This document shows, in pieces, positions 55,067 through 63,975 of a DNA stretch of 64,000 nucleotides. Location of the stretch: the NCBI RefSeq assembly GCF_028416595.1, contig NZ_JAMQKC010000001.1, positions 62,001-126,000 on the forward strand. The letters are read 5' to 3'. How positions within the stretch are numbered: position 1 is the first letter of the stretch; every line of letters begins with the position of its first letter. The notes under the pieces are model-generated. The model did no database searches and had not been told where the DNA came from. It saw only the letters and a program-made list of their open reading frames with translations. The stretch comes from Aquibacillus salsiterrae. GTDB lineage: Bacteria; Bacillota; Bacilli; Bacillales; Amphibacillaceae. The translations under genes were made by a program, and so were the position numbers.

Positions 55067-55663
55067 TTAGCTGTCACTATTTTTGTCTATCTGTTCTTGA
55101 AACCTTTCAAAAAATAAATCCGCTTCCTGTTCGACATCGGCTTCCTCTATATCTGTTGGTAAAGGTGGTAATTCTTCAATCGATTTCAATCCAAAGTAAG
55201 TTAAAAAGTCTTTTGTTGTCCCGAACAAGATTGGACGACCAATTCCTTCTTTACGACCAACTTCTTCAATTAACAAACGATTTAATAACGTTTGAACAGG
55301 TCGATCACTTTTCACCCCACGTATATCCTCTATTTCTGCTCTTGTGATTGGTTGTTGATAAGCAATAATCGCTAAAGTTTCTAAAGCTGCCTGGGAAAGC
55401 CTTGATGACTGAGGAGACTCCATAAGTTTCTGATAATAGGAGGTATGCTCTGGTTTTGTTGTTAGGTGGAGGGTATCATTCGACTGCATAATAGTAATGC
55501 CTCTTTCCGCATGATCGTAATCGTATTTCAGCTCATTAATGATATGCTCAACAGTCTTTAAGTCGACTTCCAACAATCGCTCTAATTGTTTCTTCGTTAT
55601 CCCTTCATCCCCTGAAGCAAACAACAATCCTTCTGCCACAGCTTTTAATTCTTTTATTTGCAA
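55067..55663 (-). CDS. scpB: Chromosome segregation and condensation protein ScpB
   Basis: A 198-residue winged-helix kleisin partner that joins ScpA and SMC in the condensin complex. Two winged-helix units are visible (about 5-75 and 90-165, with LETLAIIAYQQPITRAEIEDIRG split as AALETLAIIAYQQ and RAEIEDIRGV). The TTG start at 55663 overlaps the scpA end. Confidence 0.95.
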   Translation of the reverse strand: MQIKELKAVAEGLLFASGDEGITKKQLERLLEVDLKTVEHIINELKYDYDHAERGITIMQSNDTLHLTTKPEHTSYYQKLMESPQSSRLSQAALETLAIIAYQQPITRAEIEDIRGVKSDRPVQTLLNRLLIEEVGRKEGIGRPILFGTTKDFLTYFGLKSIEELPPLPTDIEEADVEQEADLFFERFQEQIDKNSDS

Positions 55664-56403
55664 TTGTAATCCCCCATGTTGTAAACAATAATCTCATCGA
55701 AGTGATTCTCTTGCTCACAGTATATTTCCTTTGTTTTCATCAATTCCAAAATTGCAATAAAGGTGACAACAATATGAGAGCGGGAGGGAACAGGAAAGAG
55801 TTGATAAAAGCTAACACCGTCTTTTGTTTGTCTAATCAGCGTAAGCACTTCTTCCATCCGTTGTTTGATTGGAATTTCGGATCGTTGTATTTTCGTTTCT
55901 AAAGGTTGTGTCCACTTTTTTCGTTCAAAAATTTTCGACATCGCTGCAATCATATCGTAAATCGAGACATCCCCTTGTTTCATTGGATGTTTTTTCTCCA
56001 TCTCGTCAAATATTTTTGGCGGTCGTGTATATATTTGATTTGCATCTAATTCTTTTTCTTTTAATTGATTAGCTGCATCCTTATACTTTCGATATTCAAT
56101 TAATCTTCTCATTAGTTCATCTCTTGGGTCTTCTTCGTACTGATCATCCTCTATTGCTAATTCCTGGTTAGGTAGCAATTGTTGACTTTTAATAGCTAGT
56201 AGTGTTGCGGCCATTACTAAATATTCGCTAGCTATGTTTAATTCTAACTCCTGCATCGTACGAATGTAGAGTAAGTATTGTTCTGTAATTTTAGCAACTG
56301 GTATATCATAAATGTCTATCTCATATTGATTTATTAGATGTAATAATAAGTCCAGTGGCCCCTCAAAAGTATCAAGCTTTACTTGATAGGTTTGGTGCAT
56401 CAT
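55654..56403 (-). CDS. scpA: Chromosome segregation and condensation protein ScpA
   Basis: The kleisin subunit of the SMC condensin, 249 residues. The N-terminal helix (YQVKLDTFEGPLDLLLHLI) binds the SMC neck and the C-terminal winged helix binds the SMC cap. I chose the ATG at 56403 because GGAGGAA is 6 nt upstream. It overlaps scpB. Confidence 0.95.
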   Translation of the reverse strand: MMHQTYQVKLDTFEGPLDLLLHLINQYEIDIYDIPVAKITEQYLLYIRTMQELELNIASEYLVMAATLLAIKSQQLLPNQELAIEDDQYEEDPRDELMRRLIEYRKYKDAANQLKEKELDANQIYTRPPKIFDEMEKKHPMKQGDVSIYDMIAAMSKIFERKKWTQPLETKIQRSEIPIKQRMEEVLTLIRQTKDGVSFYQLFPVPSRSHIVVTFIAILELMKTKEIYCEQENHFDEIIVYNMGDYNCK

Positions 56404-56505
56404 CTGCAATTCCTCCCTTAGTTTAAGCGGAGTAAACTATAAAGGTTTGTTCCTAATTAGTTAGGAAGGATTAATTGATTGATTTTACTAAACCGTTACA
56501 TAACT

Positions 56506-56856
<351 letters not shown>

Positions 56857-57081
56857 TCATTAACTATATAACTTGTCACCGCGTGTTCCATTATTAATAA
56901 GAAAAAACATCATAACTTTATACATCATACCTCATTTAGTTAAAATGATACTACTTTTCACAAAAAAAGTCATGATTATCAGATAATATTTTTAAGACAA
57001 TTATATTACAAAATAATTACTAGATAAATAAACACGTTTCTATTCCGTTTAAGCTTGGACTAGGGTGCGTTTGCAGTAATA

Positions 57082-57117
57082 GAAAAAAAGTAGAGGAATA
57101 AATCCCTCTACTTTTTT
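57082..57117 (-). terminator. Intrinsic terminator of ppiB
   Basis: AAAAGTAGAGG and CCTCTACTTTT form a strong stem with T-runs on both strands, directly after the ppiB stop. Confidence 0.85.
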
Positions 57118-57552
57118 CTATTCTTCCCAAACTTTAACTTCTTTCATCACATCACCATTTCTCATTTTCAGAGCAGTATCTATTCCTTCTGTTACTTTGC
57201 CAAAGACAGTATGAACACCATCTAAGTGTGGCTGCTGTTCATGAACGATAAAGAATTGACTACCGCCCGTATCCTTCCCGGCGTGTGCCATGGAAAGTGA
57301 ACCTACTTCGTGTTTATTTGGGTTACCTTCTGTTTCGCATTTAATAGTGTAGCCTGGGCCACCGGTACCATTTCCCGTTGGACAGCCCCCTTGTGAAACA
57401 AAGCCAGGAATGACACGATGAAAAGTAAGTCCATCATAAAAACCTTTGTTAGCTAACTCTTCAAAATTCTTTACTGTGTTTGGTGCATCTGCTTCAAAAA
57501 AATCAATCAGGATTTTTTCACCATTTTCCATTACAATACTACCTTTTTTCAT
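57118..57552 (-). CDS. ppiB: Peptidyl-prolyl cis-trans isomerase B
   Basis: A 144-residue cyclophilin that isomerises Xaa-Pro bonds in the cytoplasm. The signature [13 protein letters not shown] and the later [19 protein letters not shown] block are complete. It is a single gene with its own terminator, between ribT and lysA. Confidence 0.95.
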   Translation of the reverse strand: MKKGSIVMENGEKILIDFFEADAPNTVKNFEELANKGFYDGLTFHRVIPGFVSQGGCPTGNGTGGPGYTIKCETEGNPNKHEVGSLSMAHAGKDTGGSQFFIVHEQQPHLDGVHTVFGKVTEGIDTALKMRNGDVMKEVKVWEE

Positions 57553-57618
57553 AACAATAATTCCTCCTAGTAACTCATTGATAACTAATCTATTTTATCA
57601 TTTGATTGAATCTCGAGC

Positions 57619-58914
57619 TTATTCGTAAGACAAATCATTTTTAAGAAGATCTTGATATGTCTCTCTTTTGATCACTAGCTTGTCTTTTCCATTTTCAACA
57701 AATACAACAGCTGCTTTCGGAAACCGGTTATAATGACTGGACATGGAATAACCATAAGCACCTGTACTAAACACAGCTAACAAATCTCCGTGCTCAACAG
57801 TTGGTAGGTCAAGGTCCCAAATCAGCATATCTCCGGATTCACAACACTTCCCAGCAATCGAAACAGTTTCTGCAACTTTTTGACTTGCCTTATTTGCAAG
57901 CACAGCGTCATACTTCGCTTGATAAAGGGCTGGACGAATGTTATCAGTCATTCCTCCATCTACTGCTACATAATTACGGACGCCTGGAATCACCTTTTTC
58001 GATCCAACCGTATAAAGCGTAATTGCTGTATTACCAACAATGGAACGTCCAGGCTCAATCCATATTTCTGGGTATGGAATGCCAATTCGATTGACATGCA
58101 CCTTTACTTCGCTTACTAATGCTTCAACATAGCCGCTTAGTGGTAATGGATCATCTTCGCTTGTATAACGAATCCCGAACCCTCCACCTAAATTTAATAC
58201 CTTTGGGACGAAAGCGTGTCTCGTTTTCCATTCTTCAAGCGTACTAAACAACCGTTTAATAGCCATCACAAACCCATCTGTTTCAAATATTTGTGATCCA
58301 ATATGGCAATGTAGTCCTTTTAACTGAATCCATTTGCTTTCGCTGATCATTTGTAACGCTTTTTCAGCTTGTCCATTAGCTAAATCAAACCCAAACTTAG
58401 AATCCTCGTTACCCGTTAAAATATAATCATGGGTATGTGCTTCGATCCCTGGTGTTACCCGAATTAAAACGTCCATTTCTGTTTTATAGTTTGCTAGAAT
58501 GTCATCAAGCAATTTAATCTCATAGAAGTTATCGATTACGATACAGCCTATTTTATGTGAAACGGCCATTTCTAATTCTTGTGCACTTTTATTATTGCCA
58601 TGCATATGAATTTTTTCTACAGGGAAATCTGCCTTAAGCGCAGTATAAAGTTCCCCTTGTGAAACAACATCTAAACTTAGCTTTTCTTGCTTTGCTACTT
58701 GTAGCATCGCAACTGAGGAGAATGCTTTACTGGCATAAGCAACCTGTGCTTTTACACCTAATTTCTCAAACGTATGAACAAAGGCTCTCGCATTATTGCG
58801 TATTTTGTTGACGTCATAAATAAAAAGAGGCGTACCATATTTGTTTGCCAATTCTGTAGTATCTTGGCCATTAACCATTAGATGATCCTGTTGATTTATT
58901 TCAAGTGGATTCAA
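57619..58914 (-). CDS. lysA: Diaminopimelate decarboxylase
   Basis: PLP enzyme that decarboxylates meso-diaminopimelate to lysine, the last pathway step. The 431-residue protein has the PLP lysine K63 (AYASKAF) and the C-terminal catalytic CCESGD block. I chose the TTG at 58914 because GGAGG lies 9 nt upstream. The frame opens to 58962 without ribosome-binding support. It lies downstream of the spoVA genes. Confidence 0.95.
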   Translation of the reverse strand: MNPLEINQQDHLMVNGQDTTELANKYGTPLFIYDVNKIRNNARAFVHTFEKLGVKAQVAYASKAFSSVAMLQVAKQEKLSLDVVSQGELYTALKADFPVEKIHMHGNNKSAQELEMAVSHKIGCIVIDNFYEIKLLDDILANYKTEMDVLIRVTPGIEAHTHDYILTGNEDSKFGFDLANGQAEKALQMISESKWIQLKGLHCHIGSQIFETDGFVMAIKRLFSTLEEWKTRHAFVPKVLNLGGGFGIRYTSEDDPLPLSGYVEALVSEVKVHVNRIGIPYPEIWIEPGRSIVGNTAITLYTVGSKKVIPGVRNYVAVDGGMTDNIRPALYQAKYDAVLANKASQKVAETVSIAGKCCESGDMLIWDLDLPTVEHGDLLAVFSTGAYGYSMSSHYNRFPKAAVVFVENGKDKLVIKRETYQDLLKNDLSYE

Positions 58915-58980
58915 GAAATACCACCTCCATCCTTGTTTCTTTATCAAAGCCATCCATAACACTTGTCATAAGGCAAAGGA

Positions 58981-59022
58981 AAATCCCTTACCACCCTCCT
59001 TTGTGACGGAGACAAGGGATTT
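58981..59022 (-). terminator. Hairpin between spoVAF and lysA, probable terminator
   Basis: AAATCCCTT and AAGGGATTT pair perfectly across 24 nt and are followed by TTTTCC on the minus strand. An inner CTCC/GGAG pairing may add a second stem. It could end the spoVA transcript or attenuate lysA. Confidence 0.6.
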
Positions 59023-59099
59023 GTCAATGCTTGAGTACAATAGATAAAGTAAATTTACCATAATCAATAGTACTCTTCAACTATATTAACTGGTTACTT

Positions 59100-60575
59100 T
59101 CAATCTTTTGGTTGTTTATAAGCATTGCGAGGGTGTACAATACTTGGACGCACTTTATTGAGTGGTACAGAAACACGGAATATGATTTGAATCATCGCCT
59201 TATAATCAAAAGGTAAAAATGGCCATAAATAAGGGGTGTTTAATGATCTTGTCGTTGTAAGAAGCAACAAATACAAGGAAAAACCTATCACTAAGCCTTT
59301 GACAGAAAAGATAGCTGTAATAATCACTAATAACATTCTTGCTATCTTATTTGCGACGCTTAGTTCATAACTTGGTGTTGCAAATGAGCCGATTGCACTA
59401 ACAGCAACATATAAGATAACTTCTGCACTAAACATACCGACATCAATTGCGATTTGACCGATTAATACCGCTGCAATTAACCCCATTGCAGTTGATAGTG
59501 GTGTCGGTGTGTGAATAGCAGCCATCCTTAAGAATTCAATCCCAATATCAGCCATGAGTATCTGTAGCACAATAGGAATGTTTCCCTCTTCATTAGGTCC
59601 AATAAATTGTAATTTCTCGGGCAATAACGAAGGGTCCATCGTCATTAGCAACCATAAAGGAAGTAGAAAAACAGACATTAAAATACCCATAAACCGTACC
59701 CACCTAATAAACGTCCCGGCCACAGGTGATTCCCTGTACTCTTCTGCATGCTGGACGTGATGGAAGTATGTAGTTGGTGTAATGATCATACTTGGTGACG
59801 TATCAACCATGATTAAAACGTGCCCTTCAAGTAGATGATTGGCGGCTACGTCTGGTCTTTCTGTATACCTAACTAGCGGGAATGGATTAAAACCTTGTTT
59901 GACAAGGAATTCTTCTACTGTTTTGTCAGCCATCGAAATACCATCTATTTCAATATTTTTAATCTCATCTTTTATAAGGTTAACTAAACCTTCATCGGCG
60001 ACATCTTGCAAAAAAGAGATACAAATATCTGTTTTCGATCTTTCACCAACTTGAACAATTTCATGGCGTAAGCGTTCATCTCTAACTCTTCGTCTAGTCA
60101 GTGCTGTATTTTGAATAATATTCTCGGTATAACCATCCCGAGAGCCCCTAACTACTTTTTCTGTATCGGGTTCTTGAGGACTTCTGCCTGGGTAGCTACG
60201 AACATCAACGATAAATGCCTCGTCTACTCCATCAACAAAAATAACAATAAGCCCGGATAGCAATTGATCAACTACCTCATCCATTGTTTTAACTCTAGTC
60301 ACTTGTTGATGAACAAGCCGGTTTTCTACTATATCAGCGAGTTTCCTAACATTTGATTCATTGTCGTTTATTTCAACAAGTTTTTTTATCAATTCTACAA
60401 TTAAAGATGAATCACATAGCCCGGTTAAATAATATAAATCAGTTTCTTTTTTTAATAGCGATAACTTTCGATAGCCGACATCAAAAGAAGTTCCAACACC
60501 AACTCTATCCTTCATATACGATTGATTTTCTTTAAGTTTGTCTGAGATCGGTCGTTTATTCTTTGTATTTCTCAA
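59100..60575 (-). CDS. spoVAF: Spore germination protein SpoVAF
   Basis: A 491-residue protein of the GerA/SpoVAF spore germinant-receptor A-subunit family, which acts in dipicolinate release at germination. It has a soluble N-terminal half (about 1-285) and about five membrane helices in the C-terminal half (MGILMSVFLLPLWLLM onward). The TTG start at 60575 overlaps the spoVAEA stop (TTGA) and follows GAGAGGTGG. Confidence 0.92.
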   Translation of the reverse strand: MRNTKNKRPISDKLKENQSYMKDRVGVGTSFDVGYRKLSLLKKETDLYYLTGLCDSSLIVELIKKLVEINDNESNVRKLADIVENRLVHQQVTRVKTMDEVVDQLLSGLIVIFVDGVDEAFIVDVRSYPGRSPQEPDTEKVVRGSRDGYTENIIQNTALTRRRVRDERLRHEIVQVGERSKTDICISFLQDVADEGLVNLIKDEIKNIEIDGISMADKTVEEFLVKQGFNPFPLVRYTERPDVAANHLLEGHVLIMVDTSPSMIITPTTYFHHVQHAEEYRESPVAGTFIRWVRFMGILMSVFLLPLWLLMTMDPSLLPEKLQFIGPNEEGNIPIVLQILMADIGIEFLRMAAIHTPTPLSTAMGLIAAVLIGQIAIDVGMFSAEVILYVAVSAIGSFATPSYELSVANKIARMLLVIITAIFSVKGLVIGFSLYLLLLTTTRSLNTPYLWPFLPFDYKAMIQIIFRVSVPLNKVRPSIVHPRNAYKQPKD

Positions 60576-61138
60576 GTTAATCCACCTCTCTCAAAAATAA
60601 TTTCTAATGCCTTTCTTGTCACCGGGGAACCTTTCTTTATATCGTCTTTCCCATCCATTTTGCCGATATCTCCAATTGCAATCACAAGTGGAAGGTCTAA
60701 CTGGTCAAGTAAATAAATGGTATCCCCATTAATCCTCCCTACTTCTGGAATAGGGATCCCTTTTTTGTCAACACCATATGGTATTTGATTGCCTTCATTA
60801 TCGATCGCAAACGTGAACCTGCACCATTCCATATTTTTAGTATGGGCTGCAACTGCAATGGCTCCAATGATTTCAATCTTCGGGTCCTCTGCAAGGGAAG
60901 ATAAAATTTTTTCCCCGAACCCGACACCTTGGACACCTGCATCATCAATTAATACATAAACAGGCTCTTGCTTTGCTTCATGCACGGCTTGTAATACCTT
61001 CTCAGGTGGTACTTTAGAAGGATTATTTGTTAATTCCGACAGACTAGTACCTCCCAATTGGTTGGCTAAGTAGTCAATTGTCTTTCTTGCATATTCATCA
61101 CCATCTGTGATAATGATTACTTTTTTCTGTTTACCCAT
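60572..61138 (-). CDS. spoVAEA: Stage V sporulation protein AEA
   Basis: A 188-residue soluble SpoVAE-type (AEA) protein, with no membrane segment, beginning GKQKKVIIITDGDEYAR. In B. subtilis it lies between spoVAEB and spoVAF. I chose the ATG at 61138 because AAAGGAAA is 6 nt upstream; the frame opens to 61156. The spoVAC, spoVAD and spoVAEB genes that should precede it are absent. Confidence 0.88.
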   Translation of the reverse strand: MGKQKKVIIITDGDEYARKTIDYLANQLGGTSLSELTNNPSKVPPEKVLQAVHEAKQEPVYVLIDDAGVQGVGFGEKILSSLAEDPKIEIIGAIAVAAHTKNMEWCRFTFAIDNEGNQIPYGVDKKGIPIPEVGRINGDTIYLLDQLDLPLVIAIGDIGKMDGKDDIKKGSPVTRKALEIIFERGGLT

Positions 61139-61206
61139 GAAATCTTTCCTTTCCACACGAAAAGGGTATGCTTTAAAAATTATGACTTGAACCCCAACAC
61201 TGTTTG

Positions 61207-61626
61207 TTATTGTTCAAATAAGATCCATTGAAAGAGAGAACCAAAGACTTTGCCAAATACAATCGCCATTAACAACCAAATCAATTGTTGTTCAACTCCG
61301 ACTCTTTTAGCCAACAGCGGAAATACATTTAATACTTCCGTTAAAGCTGCAGCTAACATTCCAACAAACACACCATGAAAGCTTCCCCAAATCAAGATAA
61401 ACAACGGAGAGACATTCATCGTTGCCCCAGTGAACGATAAATAAACCCCAAATAGAGCACCTAAGACAACTCCTGTTTCATATGGTTTTACGTAGTCAAT
61501 ACTTTTGCTAAGCTGGACCAATCGTGGAATGATACCTAACACAGTAAGAAAACCTACAAAACCAGTACCTACGACAAGACCTGAAGCGAAACCAATGAAG
61601 ATTTCAGATAATTTATTGATCATCAT
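61207..61626 (-). CDS. spoVAB: Stage V sporulation protein AB
   Basis: A 139-residue membrane protein with about four helices, the normal SpoVAB length (141 in B. subtilis). It ends AALTEVLNVFPLLAKRVG-type, as the family does. Part of the spoVA channel set for dipicolinate. It overlaps spoVAA by 14 bp and is followed directly by spoVAEA, with no spoVAC between. Confidence 0.9.
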   Translation of the reverse strand: MMINKLSEIFIGFASGLVVGTGFVGFLTVLGIIPRLVQLSKSIDYVKPYETGVVLGALFGVYLSFTGATMNVSPLFILIWGSFHGVFVGMLAAALTEVLNVFPLLAKRVGVEQQLIWLLMAIVFGKVFGSLFQWILFEQ

Positions 61627-62233
61627 TCTGTTTACTATTTAAGTTATTTTCATGATAGGTAACATAGCTGTCTAGGTCTTGTTGGTACTTGAATAACTCG
61701 ACTTCCAATGGACTTGGTTCATCATTAAATCGTTTCTTAAACAAGTGGTTAAAAAATAAAATCATCCCCACACCTAAACCTAGGGAATAAGGTATTTGCA
61801 TCCACAGAGGATTCGTTACTTTGTCTCCGGTTAGAAGATAATGAAGTTTCTGCTGAACCTCTTGCATACTAACGTCGTAATGAAAATTCATAATCGCCAT
61901 AGCAGAACCAATAAAAAGTAATAACCATATCACAGAAACAAGGAATATTGATGGTTTCTTTTGTTTTTGCTCAATGGTCACAATTGTTTGATTTTGTCCA
62001 ATAAGTTGGATATCCAGCTGTGGAAATTTGTCAACAAGTTGTTGGATGACAACAAACCCATCAATCACAGAAACGCTTTGGTCTTTTTTGGAAATTTGAT
62101 AAATAAACGTATTGCCAAGACGGTTAACGATATTAGGACTTCCGGTTACAAACGCGATATCTTTAAGCCTTATCTCACTATTCTGCTTAACCGTAATATT
62201 TTTCCTTAACCTTACATACATACTTTCCCCCAT
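61613..62233 (-). CDS. spoVAA: Stage V sporulation protein AA
   Basis: A 206-residue membrane protein, the same length as B. subtilis SpoVAA, with a soluble N-terminal part (about 1-95) and two membrane helices (about 98-115 and 145-165). I chose the ATG at 62233 because GAGGGG lies 6 nt upstream. First gene of the spoVA operon, below a sigma-G-like promoter. Confidence 0.92.
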   Translation of the reverse strand: MGESMYVRLRKNITVKQNSEIRLKDIAFVTGSPNIVNRLGNTFIYQISKKDQSVSVIDGFVVIQQLVDKFPQLDIQLIGQNQTIVTIEQKQKKPSIFLVSVIWLLLFIGSAMAIMNFHYDVSMQEVQQKLHYLLTGDKVTNPLWMQIPYSLGLGVGMILFFNHLFKKRFNDEPSPLEVELFKYQQDLDSYVTYHENNLNSKQNDDQ

Positions 62234-62260
62234 AGTTATCCCCCTCATTTCGGAGTTCTA

Positions 62261-62300
62261 TAACTAGTATGGGACGAACTAAATTGATTCATACTAGTTA
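62261..62300. promoter_or_regulatory. Symmetric sigma-G-like promoter within an 11-bp inverted repeat
   Basis: TAACTAGTATG (62261-62271) and CATACTAGTTA (62290-62300) are perfect inverted repeats 18 bp apart. On the minus strand this gives a -35 GTATG (62290-62294) and -10 CATACTA (62265-62271) separated by 18 bp, a full match to gHATR-N17/18-CATnHTA, upstream of spoVAA. By symmetry the plus strand has the same boxes. spoVA is sigma-G dependent in B. subtilis. Confidence 0.65.
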
Positions 62301-62304
62301 ATCA

Positions 62305-62346
62305 CTAAAAAAAATCTACCCCAATAACAATATTGGGGTAGATTCT
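62305..62346 (-). terminator. Strong terminator of the sigF operon
   Basis: AATCTACCCCAATA (62313-62326) pairs perfectly with TATTGGGGTAGATT (62331-62344) and eight T follow on the minus strand. It would also end plus-strand transcripts. Confidence 0.9.
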
Positions 62347-62354
62347 TTTCATGA

Positions 62355-63110
62355 TTACATACCTATTTGATCTTTTATAAACTGTAAAATTCTTTTTTCC
62401 AAACGCGAAACTTGAACCTGTGAAATTTCAAGTCTTTCAGCAACTTCTGATTGTGTTTTATCTTTATAATATCTTAAATACACAATGAGACGTTCCCGTT
62501 CGTCCAACTCTCTAATCGCTTCCTCCAAGGCTATTTTATCAAACCATTTTGTATCTTGGTCAGCAATCTGATCTAAAAGGGTAATAGGATCACCGTCATT
62601 TTCATATACTGTTTCATGAATAGAATGAGGTAATCGTGATGCTTCTTGGGCATGGACAACCTCTTCAGGGGTAAGTTCTAACGCTTGCGCCAGTTCATTT
62701 ACTGTAGGGGCTCTACCATAATCCTTGGTTAATTCGTCTTTCTTTTTCCTTATTTTATTTCCTATTTCCTTAAGAGATCGACTAACTTTCACACTACCAT
62801 CATCCCTGATAAAACGCTGAATTTCTCCAATAATCATTGGAACAGCGTAAGTCGAAAAACGAACGTCATAAGATAAATCAAACTTGTCGATTGATTTTAG
62901 TAATCCGATACACCCTATTTGAAACAAATCATCAGGATCATACCCTCGATTAATAAAGCGTTGAACAACTGACCAAACGAGTCTAACGTTTTTTTCAACG
63001 AGCATATCTCGAGCGGTTTGATCTCCTTCTTGACTTAATTGAATATATTGTTTTACTTCTTTATCAGTCAGTTGCTCCTCTTTTTTTGATTTTTTTAATT
63101 CTATTCCCAT
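62355..63110 (-). CDS. sigF: RNA polymerase sigma-F factor
   Basis: The first forespore-specific sigma factor, 251 residues. Regions 2 (PDDLFQIGCIGLLKSIDKFDLSYDVRFSTYA), 3 and 4 (QSEVAERLEISQVQVSRLEKR) are complete, in pieces under twenty residues. I chose the ATG at 63110 because AAGGGG is 6 nt upstream; an ATG at 63116 is also possible. Held by SpoIIAB, released by SpoIIAA. Confidence 0.95.
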   Translation of the reverse strand: MGIELKKSKKEEQLTDKEVKQYIQLSQEGDQTARDMLVEKNVRLVWSVVQRFINRGYDPDDLFQIGCIGLLKSIDKFDLSYDVRFSTYAVPMIIGEIQRFIRDDGSVKVSRSLKEIGNKIRKKKDELTKDYGRAPTVNELAQALELTPEEVVHAQEASRLPHSIHETVYENDGDPITLLDQIADQDTKWFDKIALEEAIRELDERERLIVYLRYYKDKTQSEVAERLEISQVQVSRLEKRILQFIKDQIGM

Positions 63111-63120
63111 AGGCATCCCC

Positions 63121-63561
63121 TTAGTTGCATAAGGTTTTACTCTTTTTAAATTGTTTGACTAATCTTACAGTCGTTCCTTGATTGGGCACGGAATTTATTT
63201 CAACCTTGTCCATAAAGTTTTCCATTATCGTAAAACCCATCCCAGATCTTTCCAATTCAGGCTTAGAGGTATATAGCGGTTGGATTGCTTCTTCGATATT
63301 ATCAATACCTATTCCAAAGTCCTGAATCACCAATTCCACCGAGTCATCATCCAACGTACAGGAAATATAGATCTTCTGGTCGGTTTGATTATCATACCCA
63401 TGGATAATCGCATTGGTCACTGCCTCGGAAACTACTGTTTTAATTTCCGTTAGCTCATCCATCGTTGGATCTAATTGAGAAACAAATGAAGCGACTGTTA
63501 CACGAGCAAATGATTCATTTTGGCTTAAGCTTGAGAATTCAAGATTCATTGTATTTCTCAT
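63121..63561 (-). CDS. spoIIAB: Anti-sigma-F factor and SpoIIAA kinase SpoIIAB
   Basis: A 146-residue GHKL-type serine kinase that binds sigma-F or phosphorylates SpoIIAA. ATP-site residues are N50 and E46 ([16 protein letters not shown]), D-box QDFGIGI, and SGMGFTIM. It overlaps the spoIIAA stop (ATGA) in the spoIIA operon. Confidence 0.97.
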   Translation of the reverse strand: MRNTMNLEFSSLSQNESFARVTVASFVSQLDPTMDELTEIKTVVSEAVTNAIIHGYDNQTDQKIYISCTLDDDSVELVIQDFGIGIDNIEEAIQPLYTSKPELERSGMGFTIMENFMDKVEINSVPNQGTTVRLVKQFKKSKTLCN

Positions 63562-63911
63562 GAAGCCACCCCCAAGCTTATTAATGCAAATTCTTCACTT
63601 TCTTCCAGACGGATAATTTTGAACAACCCAGACATATCGAACAACCGTTTTACTGCTGGAGAAATAGAACATACTACCATTTCTCCGCTGTTTTGTTTTA
63701 CTTCTTTATATCGCCCCAGAATAACTCCTAATCCTGAACTATCCATAAACGATAAACTCTCTAAGTTAAGGATGACATGTTTTAAATTACTTTTTTTCAT
63801 TGCAGATTGCCATTCTTGCTTTAAATTTTCAGCTTCATGGTGATCAAGCTCACCAGAGAGTCTTACTAAAAGTACATCTTCTTTCGTTGTTAATTGAACG
63901 GAAAGACTCAC
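63558..63911 (-). CDS. spoIIAA: Anti-sigma-F factor antagonist SpoIIAA
   Basis: A 117-residue STAS-domain anti-anti-sigma factor. Its phosphorylation site S58 is in SFMDSSG; dephosphorylated SpoIIAA frees sigma-F. The GTG start at 63911 sits in the 3' arm of a 15-bp hairpin, with the AAGGAGG ribosome-binding site in its loop. It is the first spoIIA gene. Confidence 0.97.
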   Translation of the reverse strand: MSLSVQLTTKEDVLLVRLSGELDHHEAENLKQEWQSAMKKSNLKHVILNLESLSFMDSSGLGVILGRYKEVKQNSGEMVVCSISPAVKRLFDMSGLFKIIRLEESEEFALISLGVAS

Positions 63912-63949
63912 TACAGATTCCTCCTTACATATTTCTGTAGTGAACCTTT
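63902..63949 (-). promoter_or_regulatory. Hairpin enclosing the spoIIAA ribosome-binding site and start
   Basis: Minus-strand arms 63949-63935 and 63916-63902 pair over 15 bp (13 Watson-Crick, 2 G-U), including a perfect 9-bp core TCACTACAG/CTGTAGTGA. The 18-nt loop holds AAGGAGG and the second arm contains the GTG start (63909-63911). Confidence 0.8.
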
Positions 63950-63975
63950 TCTCCTTTTGCTCTTTAAATTCCTCC
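63946..63975 (-). promoter_or_regulatory. Likely sigma-H promoter of spoIIA
   Basis: GGAGGAATT (63967-63975) is a full match to the -35 RnAGGAwWW and GGAGAAAAG (63946-63954) a partial match to RnnGAATww, with a 12-bp spacer. spoIIA is sigma-H dependent in B. subtilis. The start would fall near 63938. Confidence 0.55.

Noticed and set aside
58960-59030. A T-box riboswitch for lysA
   Set aside because: GGGTGGTA is partly like the T-box core, but ACCGCG, a specifier stem and enough leader length (186 bp to the spoVAF stop) are lacking.
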